A stretch of DNA of 44,819 bases from Candidatus Oscillibacter excrementigallinarum. GTDB lineage: Bacteria; Bacillota; Clostridia; Oscillospirales; Oscillospiraceae. The stretch lies in the NCBI GenBank assembly GCA_019118245.1, contig DWZJ01000100.1:1-44819 (forward strand), written 5' to 3'. Positions 8,175-16,743 of this stretch are shown piece after piece. The position numbers were made by a program, and so were the translations under genes. Each line of letters starts with the position of its first letter. Positions within the stretch are counted from its first letter, which is position 1. The notes below the pieces were generated by a model. It saw only the letters and a program-made list of their open reading frames with translations. It did not search any database and was not told the origin of the DNA.

Positions 8175-8729
8175 ATGAGAGGGAGAATACTGGCTGTGCT
8201 GGTGCCGGTACTTCTGCTGTCCGCCTGCGGCGGACGGGAGGTCTCTCTGGAGGAGCTGCGGCAGCAGGCGGCGGATGGCGCGTATGTGCTGAGCGTGGAT
8301 GCGGATGTGGAGGCCGGCAGGGACACCTGGATGGACTTTTATGAGGCGGCTCAGGCGGGTGAGGATGCCGAGGTCACCCTGGTGTCCTGGTATTCCGGTG
8401 ACCCATTCGACGTCAGCCGTCAGGACAGATTCTACACATACCATCTGTCGTTTGCGGATGGAGTTTACACGCTGACGGCTCCAATCTCCGAGGAGGAGTC
8501 GGTGTTGGAAACTTATGCGTGTCTGCTGTGCTTCGCCGAGGAGCCGCTGGCCAGGTCTGAAGCACGCTATCAGGAAGTAATCGCCTATGTGCTGGCGGAC
8601 GATGCGGACCTGACATGGAGAGAGGTCGTCGGGAATATGGGGAGATCACCGGTGGATGGCCCTCTTTATATCCGGGAGCGGATCATATATAGCGAGTATG
8701 TCTACGCAGCAGAGGCGGAACCGTCTTGA
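8175..8729 (+). CDS. Putative lipoprotein of unknown function
   Basis: This 184-residue protein begins with a lipoprotein signal: MRGR, then a hydrophobic stretch ending LLLSAC, with C18 as the expected lipidated residue. The mature part is acidic and rich in aspartate and glutamate, with no motif I recognise. It should sit on the outer face of the cytoplasmic membrane. AAGGAG precedes the ATG, 15 nt after the flavodoxin-fold gene. Codon use from about 8400 on is less GC-rich than in neighbouring housekeeping genes. Confidence 0.75.
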   Translation: MRGRILAVLVPVLLLSACGGREVSLEELRQQAADGAYVLSVDADVEAGRDTWMDFYEAAQAGEDAEVTLVSWYSGDPFDVSRQDRFYTYHLSFADGVYTLTAPISEEESVLETYACLLCFAEEPLARSEARYQEVIAYVLADDADLTWREVVGNMGRSPVDGPLYIRERIIYSEYVYAAEAEPS

Positions 8730-8750
8730 GCGGTGAGAGGAGGGACGGCG

Positions 8751-9695
8751 GTGCCGGAGAAGATCATCTGTGTGGTGGGCCCCACGGCCTGCGGCAAAAC
8801 GAAGCTGGGGGTCCTGCTGGCAAAGCAATATAACGGGGAAGTGGTCTCCGCCGATTCCATGCAGATCTACAGAGGAATGACCATCGGCACCGCCGCCCCC
8901 ACGGCGGAGGAGATGGAAAACGTGCCCCACCACATGATCGCCGTGGCGGACCCGGCGGAGCAGTGGTCCGCCGCCCGGTACGCCCAGGCGGCTGTCCCCA
9001 TTGTGGACGACATCCTGCGGCGGGGAAAGCGCCCCATCCTGGTTGGCGGCACCGGACTGTGGCTGGACGCCGTGGTCCAGGGCCGGACCTTTGCCGGGGG
9101 CCACGCCGGCGGCGCGGTCCGAAAGGAGCTCCAGGACCGGTTAGAGCAGGAGGGCATCGCCCCCCTGCTGGAGGAGCTGCGGCAGGTAGACCCGGCGGCG
9201 GCGGACCGGCTGCACCCGGCGGATACCAAGCGCATCCTCCGGGCGCTGGAGGTCTACCGGGAGACAGGAAAGACCATCTCCGCCCACAACGCGGAGACAA
9301 AGGAGCTGCCGCCCCGGTACGACGCCGTCTGGATCGGCCTGCAGTTCCGGGACCGGGCGGACATGAAGGCCCTCATCGACCGCCGGGTGGACAAGATGGT
9401 GGCCGATGGCCTGCTGGAGGAGGTACGGCAGCTGCTCCAAAGCGGCCTGCCCCGGGACGCCACGGCCCTCCAGGCCATCGGGTATAAGGAATTCCTGGGG
9501 GTCCTGGACGGCACCGCCACCGTGGAGGAGGCCATCGCGGAGGTAAAGCTCCGCTCCCGGCAGTACGCCAAGCGCCAGCTGACCTGGCTGCGGCGGAATC
9601 CGGACATCCACTGGATCTGGTGGGAAAAAGACCGGGATTTTGCCCGGGCCCTCCAGGTTTCGACGGAAATTCTGGCCGCCGCTGGCGTATCCTAG
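8751..9695 (+). CDS. miaA: tRNA dimethylallyltransferase
   Basis: MiaA transfers a dimethylallyl group from DMAPP to N6 of A37 in tRNAs that read UNN codons. The protein is 314 residues from the GTG at 8751, which follows GAGAGGAGGGA at good spacing; a GTG at 8733 would place the ribosome binding site inside the gene. The Walker A motif GPTACGKT is at residues 10-17. It is followed by DSMQIYRGMTIGTA (substrate-binding), VGGTGLWLDA and the C-terminal LKLRSRQYAKRQLTWLR-type tRNA contact region (here VKLRSRQYAKRQLTW). miaA next to hfq is a classic pair in Clostridia and other bacteria. Confidence 0.96.
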   Translation: MPEKIICVVGPTACGKTKLGVLLAKQYNGEVVSADSMQIYRGMTIGTAAPTAEEMENVPHHMIAVADPAEQWSAARYAQAAVPIVDDILRRGKRPILVGGTGLWLDAVVQGRTFAGGHAGGAVRKELQDRLEQEGIAPLLEELRQVDPAAADRLHPADTKRILRALEVYRETGKTISAHNAETKELPPRYDAVWIGLQFRDRADMKALIDRRVDKMVADGLLEEVRQLLQSGLPRDATALQAIGYKEFLGVLDGTATVEEAIAEVKLRSRQYAKRQLTWLRRNPDIHWIWWEKDRDFARALQVSTEILAAAGVS

Positions 9696-9758
9696 CGGTG
9701 AGCGGACGGGAGACAGGAACATCGTCCGACTCAGATACAGAAAAAGGAGCGGACATAT

Positions 9759-10004
9759 ATGCAGACGAAAGCGAATCTACAAGACCTGTTTCTTCTCCGG
9801 GCCAGACGGGACAAGCTGCCCGTCACCATGTTTCTGATGAACGGCTTCCAGATGCGGGGCGTCATCACCGGCTTTGACGCCTTCGTGGTGGTGCTGGACA
9901 GCGACGGCCGCCAGCAGATCATCTACAAGCACGCGATCTCCACCATCGCGCCGGTGCGGCCGGTGGACCTGGAGAGCGGGGAGCCGGCCGACGCGCAAGC
10001 GTGA
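9759..10004 (+). CDS. hfq: RNA chaperone Hfq
   Basis: Hfq forms a hexameric Sm-like ring that binds sRNAs and mRNAs. The protein is 81 residues. The Sm1 region includes [15 protein letters not shown], and the Sm2 region has the YKHAISTI motif (canonical YKHA) that lines the proximal U-binding face. The C-terminal tail is short, as in Gram-positive Hfq. AAGGAG precedes the ATG. The last 99 bp (9906-10004) are repeated at 10132-10230 with only two differences, separated by a four-hairpin insert. The tail ends EPADAQA in the gene and EPAAAQA in the detached copy. Confidence 0.96.
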   Translation: MQTKANLQDLFLLRARRDKLPVTMFLMNGFQMRGVITGFDAFVVVLDSDGRQQIIYKHAISTIAPVRPVDLESGEPADAQA

Positions 10005-10131
10005 GCGCGCCGCCGCGGAAGCGGCGTGAAAGTGTTTTGTGAAACAAAACCTTTCCATGGGCCGGATTCACTTCGGCCCATGAAAATGAGATCCGGGGGT
10101 CCCCAGTCAGCGCGGAGCGCTGATTGGGGCC
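10005..10131 (+). mobile_element. Four-hairpin insert at the hfq 3' end
   Basis: This 127-bp non-coding insert lies between hfq and a duplicated hfq end. Hairpin 1 is at 10011-10026 (CGCCGC/GCGGCG). Hairpin 2 is at 10034-10050 (GTTTTGT, loop GAA, ACAAAAC) with the AAGTG...CCTTT core. Hairpin 3 is at 10056-10082 (CATGGGCCG/CGGCCCATG). Hairpin 4 is at 10101-10129 (CCCCAGTCAGCGC/GCGCTGATTGGGG). The stem sequences differ from the mutS and lepA inserts, but positions and pairing are kept. Similarity between the two hfq copies runs about 20 nt past the stop codon, so hairpin 1 may belong to the duplicated flank here. Confidence 0.6.
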
Positions 10132-10230
10132 GGCCGGCAGCAGATCATCTACAAGCACGCGATCTCCACCATCGCGCCGGTGCGGCCGGTGGACCTGGAG
10201 AGCGGGGAGCCGGCCGCCGCGCAAGCGTGA
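10132..10230 (+). pseudogene. Detached second copy of the hfq 3' end
   Basis: These 99 bp match hfq 9906-10004 at 97 positions, including the stop codon. The differences are one synonymous change (Arg, CGC to CGG) and one Asp-to-Ala change in the tail. Similarity continues for some 20 nt beyond the stop. It covers the YKHA region to the C-terminus but has no start codon or ribosome binding site. It is the youngest-looking of the four duplicated ends. Confidence 0.88.
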
Positions 10231-10284
10231 ACGCGCCGCTGCGGGAGCAGGACTCCCTCGGACACAGAGATAAAGAGGTAACCC

Positions 10285-11568
10285 ATGAAAGAGAGAACCC
10301 TTGGCACGAAACTCCTGCTGGCCCTGGTGACCCTGGGCGTTCTGGCTTATTTTATCATGCAGGCCGTGCGGTATTTTGGGGACCCGCTGACCACCACCGT
10401 GGCCTACCAATATGAGGTGGAGTTATCCACGGCCCTGTCCGGCTACGTGGTGCGGGACGAGCTGGTCCTGCCGGATGACACCAATGGCCTGCTGCAGCAG
10501 CAGCGGTCGGAGGGAGAGCGGGTCAGCGACGGCGGCACGGTGGCTCTGGTCTACGCGGACCAGGCCTCTCTGGACCTGCAGGAGCAGATCCGGTCCCTGC
10601 AGACCCAGATCGAGCAGCTGCAGTATGCGGAGGAAGCGGCGCTGGGCGCGGAGGTCACTCTGCGTCTGGACACCCAGATCCTCCAGAGCATCCGGGACTA
10701 CCGGAGGGCCCTGGCGGCGGACCGGCTGGACACGGCGGAGGACGTGGGCACGGAGCTGCGGAGCCTGGTGATGAAGCGGGACTACAGCCACGCGGACACG
10801 GCGGACGTCTCCGCACAGCTGGCGGACCTGCAGAGCCAGCTGAGCAGCCTGCGGGCCCAGGCGGGGAGCTCCGTCCGGCGGATCACAGCGCCGGATGCGG
10901 GACTGTACTCCGCCGTGGTGGACGGCTATGAGACGGTGCTGACGCCGGAGATCCTGGAAAGCGTGACCCCCAGCCAGCTGGACGGCCTGGAGCCGGATGA
11001 GAGCGGCCTGCCCAATCACGTTGGGAAGCTGGTGCTGGGGGATACCTGGTACTATGCGGCGACTCTGTCGGAGGACGAGGCCCAGACCCTGGAGGAGAGC
11101 CGAAATCTGAAGCTGCGGTTCGCCAAAGGCGTGGGCCGGGATCTGGATGTGGAGCTGACGTATGTCAGCGAGGCGGAAAACGGCCAGGTGGCGGTGGTGT
11201 TTCAAGGGGATACGTACCTGTCGGAGCTGACGCTGCTGCGCCAGCAGAGCGCGGAGGTGATCCGGCGGACCATCACCGGGATCCGGGTGCCAGAGGAGGC
11301 CGTGCGGGTGCGGGAACGGACCGTCACCGATGAGGACGGCACGGAGTCCGTGGTCAGTGAGACCGGCATCTACTGCATCGTGGGAATGGAGGCCCGCTTC
11401 AAGCCAGTGGACGTGCTCTACAGCGGGGATGGCTTTGCCCTGGTCCGCTCCACCTTGGAGGATGCGGAGGAGGTCACCAGCACCCAGGAGCAGATCCGCC
11501 TGCGGGCGGGAGATGAGGTCATCATCACCGCTTATGACCTGTATGACGGCAAGGCCGTGAGAAGCTGA
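10285..11568 (+). CDS. HlyD-like membrane-fusion / adaptor protein
   Basis: This 427-residue protein has one N-terminal membrane segment (about 9-27: LLLALVTLGVLAYFIMQAV). A lipoyl/barrel-sandwich half-motif (ALSGYVVRDELVL...GERVSDGGTVALVY) follows. A glutamine-rich coiled coil covers about 93-195, and then come the returning barrel region and beta domains. This is the layout of HlyD/MFP adaptors, but no ABC or RND partner gene is adjacent. The position between hfq and yggS-sepF-divIVA suggests an envelope or division-related role, which is inference. The ATG follows AAAGAGG. Confidence 0.75.
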   Translation: MKERTLGTKLLLALVTLGVLAYFIMQAVRYFGDPLTTTVAYQYEVELSTALSGYVVRDELVLPDDTNGLLQQQRSEGERVSDGGTVALVYADQASLDLQEQIRSLQTQIEQLQYAEEAALGAEVTLRLDTQILQSIRDYRRALAADRLDTAEDVGTELRSLVMKRDYSHADTADVSAQLADLQSQLSSLRAQAGSSVRRITAPDAGLYSAVVDGYETVLTPEILESVTPSQLDGLEPDESGLPNHVGKLVLGDTWYYAATLSEDEAQTLEESRNLKLRFAKGVGRDLDVELTYVSEAENGQVAVVFQGDTYLSELTLLRQQSAEVIRRTITGIRVPEEAVRVRERTVTDEDGTESVVSETGIYCIVGMEARFKPVDVLYSGDGFALVRSTLEDAEEVTSTQEQIRLRAGDEVIITAYDLYDGKAVRS

Positions 11569-11617
11569 CAGAGACAGGGCCGGGCACCGGTCCGAGGAAA
11601 GGAGTATTGGAACGCGG

Positions 11618-12310
<693 letters not shown>

Positions 12311-12346
12311 GAAAACCGGAGCGCCGCTCCGCAAGGAGGCTTCCAG

Positions 12347-12781
12347 ATGAGTATTTTGGACGAACTGAAAAAATGGACCCACCCCTACGAGGATGAGGAC
12401 GAGGACTACGACGACTTTGACGAACCCGCCCGGCAGAGCGCCTTTGAGGACCGCAAGCCCCGGGTGGAGGACCGCCGCAACAAGGTGGTGAACATCCACG
12501 CCACCACCCAGCTGAAGGTGGTGCTGGTGAAGCCGGAGCGGTTCGAAAACGCCTCCGAGATCGCGGACCACCTGAAGGACAAGCGGACGGTGGTGCTGAA
12601 TCTGGAGTCCACCAACAAGGACATCGCCCGCCGCCTGATCGACTTCCTCTCCGGCGTGGCCTATGCCGGTGAGGGAAAAATCAAGAAGGTGGCCGCCAAT
12701 ACATACATCATCACGCCCTACCATGTGGACATCGAGGGCGATCTGATCGACGAGCTGGAGAACAACGGCCTCTATTTCTGA
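12347..12781 (+). CDS. sepF: Cell division protein SepF
   Basis: SepF forms rings that align and tether FtsZ filaments to the membrane. The protein is 144 residues. It has a short amphipathic N-terminal helix (MSILDELKKW), an acidic linker (EDEDEDYDDFDE) and a C-terminal SepF domain with LKVVLVKPERFENA, DHLKDKRTVVLNLE, RRLIDFLSGVAYA and ITPYHVDIEG. The ATG follows AAGGAGG. Its neighbours, yggS upstream and divIVA 27 nt downstream, reproduce the standard Firmicutes division cluster. Confidence 0.96.
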   Translation: MSILDELKKWTHPYEDEDEDYDDFDEPARQSAFEDRKPRVEDRRNKVVNIHATTQLKVVLVKPERFENASEIADHLKDKRTVVLNLESTNKDIARRLIDFLSGVAYAGEGKIKKVAANTYIITPYHVDIEGDLIDELENNGLYF

Positions 12782-12808
12782 AAGGACACGAGGGGGTAAC
12801 ATCACGCT

Positions 12809-13513
12809 ATGCTGACACCACAGGAAGTTTCCACCCATGCCTTTTCCAAGGCGGTGATGGGCGGATATAATATGGCGATGGTCGATGAGTTCCTGGACGA
12901 GCTCACCGACGACTACACCGCGCTCTATAAGGAGAACGCGGCCCTGAAAGCCAAGCTGAAGGTCCTGGTGGAGAAGGTGGAGGACTACCGCGCCACCGAG
13001 GACTCCATGCGGGCCACGCTGCTGACCGCCCAGAAGATGGCGGACTCCATCGTCCACGAGGCGGAGGCCAAGCGGGATGAGATCCTGGCCCAGGCGGAAA
13101 ACAGTGCCAAGGAGAAGATCGGCCAGCTGCGCCAGGAGGTGGAGGCCGCCGAAGAGCGGCTGCGCCAGGGCCAGCAGGATCTGGCGCAGTTTGTCGCCGC
13201 CGCCCGGGAGCTGTGTGACCGGGAGCTGAAATTCCTGGAGCAGCTGCCCACGCTGCCGGTGGAGACGGAGGCGCCCGCGGCGTCCCAGCCGGAGCCGGAG
13301 GAGACAGTCCAGCAGATCGAGGAAAAGGTGATGGCCGCCTTCGGCCAGCAGGAGCTGGAGGAGGAAGCGGCCCCGGAGGAGGAGACACCCGCCCCGGAGG
13401 ACGATTATCCAGAGGGAGACCCCTTTGCCACAGACCCCGTGGACGAGCCCACCCGCCGCATCAACCTCAATGATCTGAAATTCGGCCGCAACTATACCGG
13501 CGGTGACGACTAA
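12809..13513 (+). CDS. divIVA: DivIVA-domain protein
   Basis: DivIVA-type proteins recognise curved membrane at poles and septa and recruit partners. The protein is 234 residues. The N-terminal lipid-binding domain (LTPQEVSTHAFSKAVMGGYN, VDEFLDELTDDYTALY) leads into a long coiled coil at about 32-150. An acidic, proline-rich tail at about 155-215 (repeated E/P/A) then precedes the end RRINLNDLKFGRNY. The tail is longer and more acidic than in many DivIVA proteins. It is probably the last gene of the yggS-sepF transcript, because a strong terminator follows directly. Confidence 0.93.
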   Translation: MLTPQEVSTHAFSKAVMGGYNMAMVDEFLDELTDDYTALYKENAALKAKLKVLVEKVEDYRATEDSMRATLLTAQKMADSIVHEAEAKRDEILAQAENSAKEKIGQLRQEVEAAEERLRQGQQDLAQFVAAARELCDRELKFLEQLPTLPVETEAPAASQPEPEETVQQIEEKVMAAFGQQELEEEAAPEEETPAPEDDYPEGDPFATDPVDEPTRRINLNDLKFGRNYTGGDD

Positions 13514-13518
13514 GCAGA

Positions 13519-13547
13519 AAAAGCGGCTCACGGGAGCCGCTTTTTTC
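13519..13547 (+). terminator. Rho-independent terminator after divIVA
   Basis: AAGCGGCTC pairs with GAGCCGCTT around a short loop and is followed by a T-rich run (TTTTTTCTTC). It closes the hfq/yggS/sepF/divIVA transcript. Confidence 0.92.
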
Positions 13548-13577
13548 TTCCCTGGATTTTGATTGGAGGCGCCAGCC

Positions 13578-14456
13578 ATGAAGCAGCAGCCCATCGTGGC
13601 CTTTCTGTACGACTTTGACAAGACCCTCTGCACCACGGATATGCAGGACTACGCCTTCATCCCCTCCCTGGGGATGACCCCGGCCGAGTTCTGGGCGGAG
13701 GCCAACGGCTTCGGCCAGCGGAACCGGATGGACGGCATCCTGGCTTATATGTACACCATGATCCGGGAGGCGGAGCGGCGGGACCGGCCTTTCACCCGGG
13801 CGGACCTGGTGGAGAAGGGCCGCAGCATCGTGCTGTTCCCCGGTGTGGAGGACTGGTTCCGCCGGATCAACGACTTCGGCGCCAGCCAGGGCGTCCAGGT
13901 GGAGCACTACATCATCTCCTCCGGCCTGCGGGAGATCATCGAGGGCTCCTCTATCAGCCAGGAGTTCAAGGAGATCTACGCCAGTGAGTTCTACTACGAC
14001 GAGAACGGCGTGCCCGTGTGGCCCAAGCTGGCGGTGAACTTCACCGCCAAGACCCAGTTCGTCTACCGGATCAACAAGGGGGTCCTGGACGTGTCCAACG
14101 ACCGGGACCTGAACGCCTCCATGCCGGATGACAGCAAGCGGGTGCCCTTCACCAACATGATCTACATGGGAGACGGCCTCTCCGACGTGCCCTGCATGAA
14201 GATGATGCGGGCCTACGGCGGCCAGGCCATCGCCGTGTACCAGGCCGGCAACCGCCCCGGCGTGGAGGACCTGCTGGCGAAGGGCCGGGTGGACTTCATC
14301 TTCCCGGCGGACTACCGGGCGGGCTCCGCCCTGGAGGCCACGGTGCAGGACATCATCCGGAAGATGGCGGTGACGGACCGGCTGTGGGAGGAGAACGTCC
14401 GCCAGCTGCGCTCCATCGGCGGGGACGTGCTGCTGGGGCAGCTGGGACTGTTTTGA
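13578..14456 (+). CDS. HAD family hydrolase / phosphatase
   Basis: This 292-residue protein carries HAD motif I as YDFDKTLC near residues 11-18, motif II in YIISSGLREI, a lysine region and motif III as YMGDGLSDVPCM. It belongs to the phosphoserine-phosphatase-like (type I cap) group, and the substrate is unknown. I chose the ATG at 13578 because TTGGAGG lies 8 nt upstream; an in-frame TTG at 13563 overlaps that site. It is flanked by terminators on both sides, so it is probably monocistronic. Confidence 0.88.
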   Translation: MKQQPIVAFLYDFDKTLCTTDMQDYAFIPSLGMTPAEFWAEANGFGQRNRMDGILAYMYTMIREAERRDRPFTRADLVEKGRSIVLFPGVEDWFRRINDFGASQGVQVEHYIISSGLREIIEGSSISQEFKEIYASEFYYDENGVPVWPKLAVNFTAKTQFVYRINKGVLDVSNDRDLNASMPDDSKRVPFTNMIYMGDGLSDVPCMKMMRAYGGQAIAVYQAGNRPGVEDLLAKGRVDFIFPADYRAGSALEATVQDIIRKMAVTDRLWEENVRQLRSIGGDVLLGQLGLF

Positions 14457-14476
14457 ACGAGAGGCCGGATACCCTT

Positions 14477-14515
14477 GGGGGAAGGCGCCTTGACGGCACC
14501 TTCCCCTTCGGTTTT
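14477..14515 (+). terminator. Terminator after the HAD gene
   Basis: GGGGAAGG pairs with CCTTCCCC, with an inner GC-rich bulge. A short T-containing tract (TTCGGTTTTG) follows. It separates the HAD gene from the promoter of the next operon. Confidence 0.75.
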
Positions 14516-14537
14516 GCCCCGGCGGGGGGAATGGCTC

Positions 14538-14566
14538 TTTACAATTCGTAGCATGTTTGTTAAACT
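14538..14566 (+). promoter_or_regulatory. Sigma-A promoter of the XRE / MBOAT operon
   Basis: The -35 box TTTACA (14538-14543) and the -10 box TAAACT (14561-14566) are separated by 17 bp in a locally AT-rich stretch. The start codon of the XRE gene lies 42 nt downstream of the -10 box. Confidence 0.75.
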
Positions 14567-14607
14567 ATACATCGTGTATTATACAGATCCTGAAGGAGAG
14601 AGAAAAA

Positions 14608-15297
14608 ATGGCTGCTTCCACTGAATTTTCCCGGACCCTGTCCCTGCTGCGGCAGGAGCGGGGCGTCTCCCAGCGCACCGCCGCAGCGGACCTGGGCATC
14701 TCCCAGGCCCTGCTGAGCCACTATGAGAACGGCATCCGGGAGCCGGGCCTGGCCTTTGTGGTGAAGGCCTGCGATTACTACCACGTCTCCGCGGACTTCA
14801 TCCTGGGCCGCACCCTGTCCCGGGAGGGGAATATGCTGACGGAACAGGAGATCCTCAACGCCGCCGAGCCGGGGAACATCCTCCAGGGCAGCGTGCTGGC
14901 CACCCTCCAGAGCAAGCTGCTCTCCGGCGCCATCGGCGTGCTGTTCGGCCTGCTGGGCAAGCTGAACGACAAGGGGGCCATCAACGCCGCCGCCGGGTAT
15001 CTGGGCAGCGCCGTGTACCAGCTGTACCGCCACCTGTACCGGACCGCCGGCGCCAATGAGGCGTTTTTCTCCCTGGACCCCGCCGCCTGCACCATGGGCA
15101 CGGCGGAGGCGGACATGAAGCTGTCGGAGATCCAGTACACCCGCAGCCTCCGGGCCCAGGCGGCCAAGAAGGCGGCGTTCCCGGACCTGTCCAACGAGGC
15201 CCTGACCGCCGCCTATCCCGGCCGGTGCCAGAGCCTGACCCAGGTGCTGAGCACGGCGGACGCCCGCCTCAGCGCCCTGACGGAGAAGGGCAGATGA
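14608..15297 (+). CDS. XRE-type helix-turn-helix regulator
   Basis: This 229-residue protein has an N-terminal HTH_3 domain (LSLLRQERGVSQRTAAADLG, ISQALLSHYENGIREPGLAF) over about 8-64. The mainly helical C-terminal half has no recognised fold. The ATG at 14608 follows AAGGAGAG; an upstream in-frame ATG at 14557 overlaps the promoter and is rejected. Its stop codon overlaps the start of the acyltransferase gene (ATGA), so the regulator is translated together with the MBOAT gene. It probably regulates its own operon, but no operator was identified. Confidence 0.88.
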   Translation: MAASTEFSRTLSLLRQERGVSQRTAAADLGISQALLSHYENGIREPGLAFVVKACDYYHVSADFILGRTLSREGNMLTEQEILNAAEPGNILQGSVLATLQSKLLSGAIGVLFGLLGKLNDKGAINAAAGYLGSAVYQLYRHLYRTAGANEAFFSLDPAACTMGTAEADMKLSEIQYTRSLRAQAAKKAAFPDLSNEALTAAYPGRCQSLTQVLSTADARLSALTEKGR

Positions 15298-16733
15298 GCT
15301 TTCAATCCCTGGGCTTCTTGGCCTTTTTGATGTCAACACTGGCCGTGTGCCTGCCGGCGGGACGCCACAGCCCCAGAGCGGACGCGGCCCTGCTGACCAT
15401 CGCCTCCGCCGTCTTTTACCTTCTGGGCCCCGGCGGATGGACCGCGGTGCTGGGCGGGCTCGCCTGCCTGCTGCTGGGCATTGCGGTGACGGCCTGGGCC
15501 ATCCGGCGGATGGCCCGGTCCGGCGGCAGCCGCCGCCGGATCCTGGCGCTGGCCTGTGTCTATCACATCGCAGTGCTGGTGGGCTTCAAGTATACGGAGT
15601 TCCTCACCGGCGGCGCGGTGGAGGTGGGCTGGGCGCCCCTGGGGCTGAGCTTCTTCACCTTCCAGCAGCTGTGGCTGCTGAAAGAAGTTTATACCGGGGA
15701 ATACGTCCCCGCGCCGGGGGACAGCCTGCTGCTCTACGGCCTGTTTTTCCCCACCGTCACCTCGGGCCCCATCCTGCGGCCGGACACCTTCTTCCCCCAG
15801 CTGCGGGGAGAGAGCCTCCTTCGCCCGGACTGGCCCGACGCGGCGGCGGGCGTCTATGGCATCTGCTGCGGCACCATCAAGAAAGTGCTTCTGGCAGACG
15901 CCTTCGGCGTGGTGGTGGACAACGGCTGGGCCAACCCGGGGGAGCTGAGCGCCCCGGCGGCCTGGCTGGTGATCCTGGGCTACACCCTCCAGCTGTACTT
16001 TGACTTCTCTGGCTACTGCGACATCGCCGCCGGCATCGCCCGGCTCCTGGGCCTGCGGCTGCCTGTAAACTTCGACTCCCCCTACCGCAGCGCCTCCGTG
16101 ACGGAGTTCTGGAAGCGGTGGCACATCACCCTCACCACCTTCCTGCGGGAGTGTCTGTACTTCCCCCTGGGGGGCAGCCGCCGGGGGACGGCCCGGACGT
16201 ACCTGAACATCCTGATCATCTTTCTGGTCAGCGGCCTCTGGCACGGGGCGGGCTGGACGTTCCTGGTCTGGGGCGCCCTCCACGGCCTGGCCCAGGTCCT
16301 CGAGCGGGCCTGGGGCAAGCGCCGGGACCATCTGCCCCTCCTGCTCCGGTGGGGACTGACCGTCCTGTTCGTCAACCTCGCCTGGGTGTTCTTCCGGGCG
16401 CCGGACTGCGCCGCAGCCCTGGAGCTGCTGGGCCGGGCCGTCACCGGCGGCCTGACTGGGCCGGAGCCCTGGCTGCTGGAGGGCCTCTTTGCCCAGGAGA
16501 CCGACGCCGTGCAGCTGCTGTTTCCCGCCGTGGCAGCCCCCTGGTGGGACGCCCTGCGGACGGCACTGCTGTATGGCGCGGGAATGATCGCCGTCCTCTG
16601 GCCCCGGAACGTGATTCACCGGATGGAGGACTTCCGTCCCACCCTCTGGCGGGGCGCGGGCCTGGCGGTGCTGACGCTGTGGTGCGTGCTGTCCTTCAAC
16701 GGCGTCACCAGCTTTATCTATTCCAACTTCTGA
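15294..16733 (+). CDS. MBOAT family O-acyltransferase
   Basis: This 479-residue, multi-spanning membrane protein belongs to the AlgI/DltB/PatA group, which passes acyl groups across the membrane to extracellular polymers. Conserved blocks are FWKRWHITLTTFLRECLYFP, LGGSRRG and SGLWHGAGWTFLVWGALHG, with the catalytic histidine H317. The start overlaps the XRE stop codon by four bases. An SGNH-type partner follows 10 nt downstream, the arrangement seen for DltB/DltD and PatA/PatB. The acceptor (peptidoglycan, teichoic acid or exopolysaccharide) cannot be named, as no polymer synthesis genes are adjacent. Confidence 0.93.
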   Translation: MSFQSLGFLAFLMSTLAVCLPAGRHSPRADAALLTIASAVFYLLGPGGWTAVLGGLACLLLGIAVTAWAIRRMARSGGSRRRILALACVYHIAVLVGFKYTEFLTGGAVEVGWAPLGLSFFTFQQLWLLKEVYTGEYVPAPGDSLLLYGLFFPTVTSGPILRPDTFFPQLRGESLLRPDWPDAAAGVYGICCGTIKKVLLADAFGVVVDNGWANPGELSAPAAWLVILGYTLQLYFDFSGYCDIAAGIARLLGLRLPVNFDSPYRSASVTEFWKRWHITLTTFLRECLYFPLGGSRRGTARTYLNILIIFLVSGLWHGAGWTFLVWGALHGLAQVLERAWGKRRDHLPLLLRWGLTVLFVNLAWVFFRAPDCAAALELLGRAVTGGLTGPEPWLLEGLFAQETDAVQLLFPAVAAPWWDALRTALLYGAGMIAVLWPRNVIHRMEDFRPTLWRGAGLAVLTLWCVLSFNGVTSFIYSNF

Positions 16734-16743
16734 GGAGGGCCGT

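Noticed and set aside
12809-13513. Gene transfer of the divIVA tail because of low-complexity acidic repeats
   Set aside because: Acidic, proline-rich tails vary freely within DivIVA proteins, and the codon use matches neighbouring genes.
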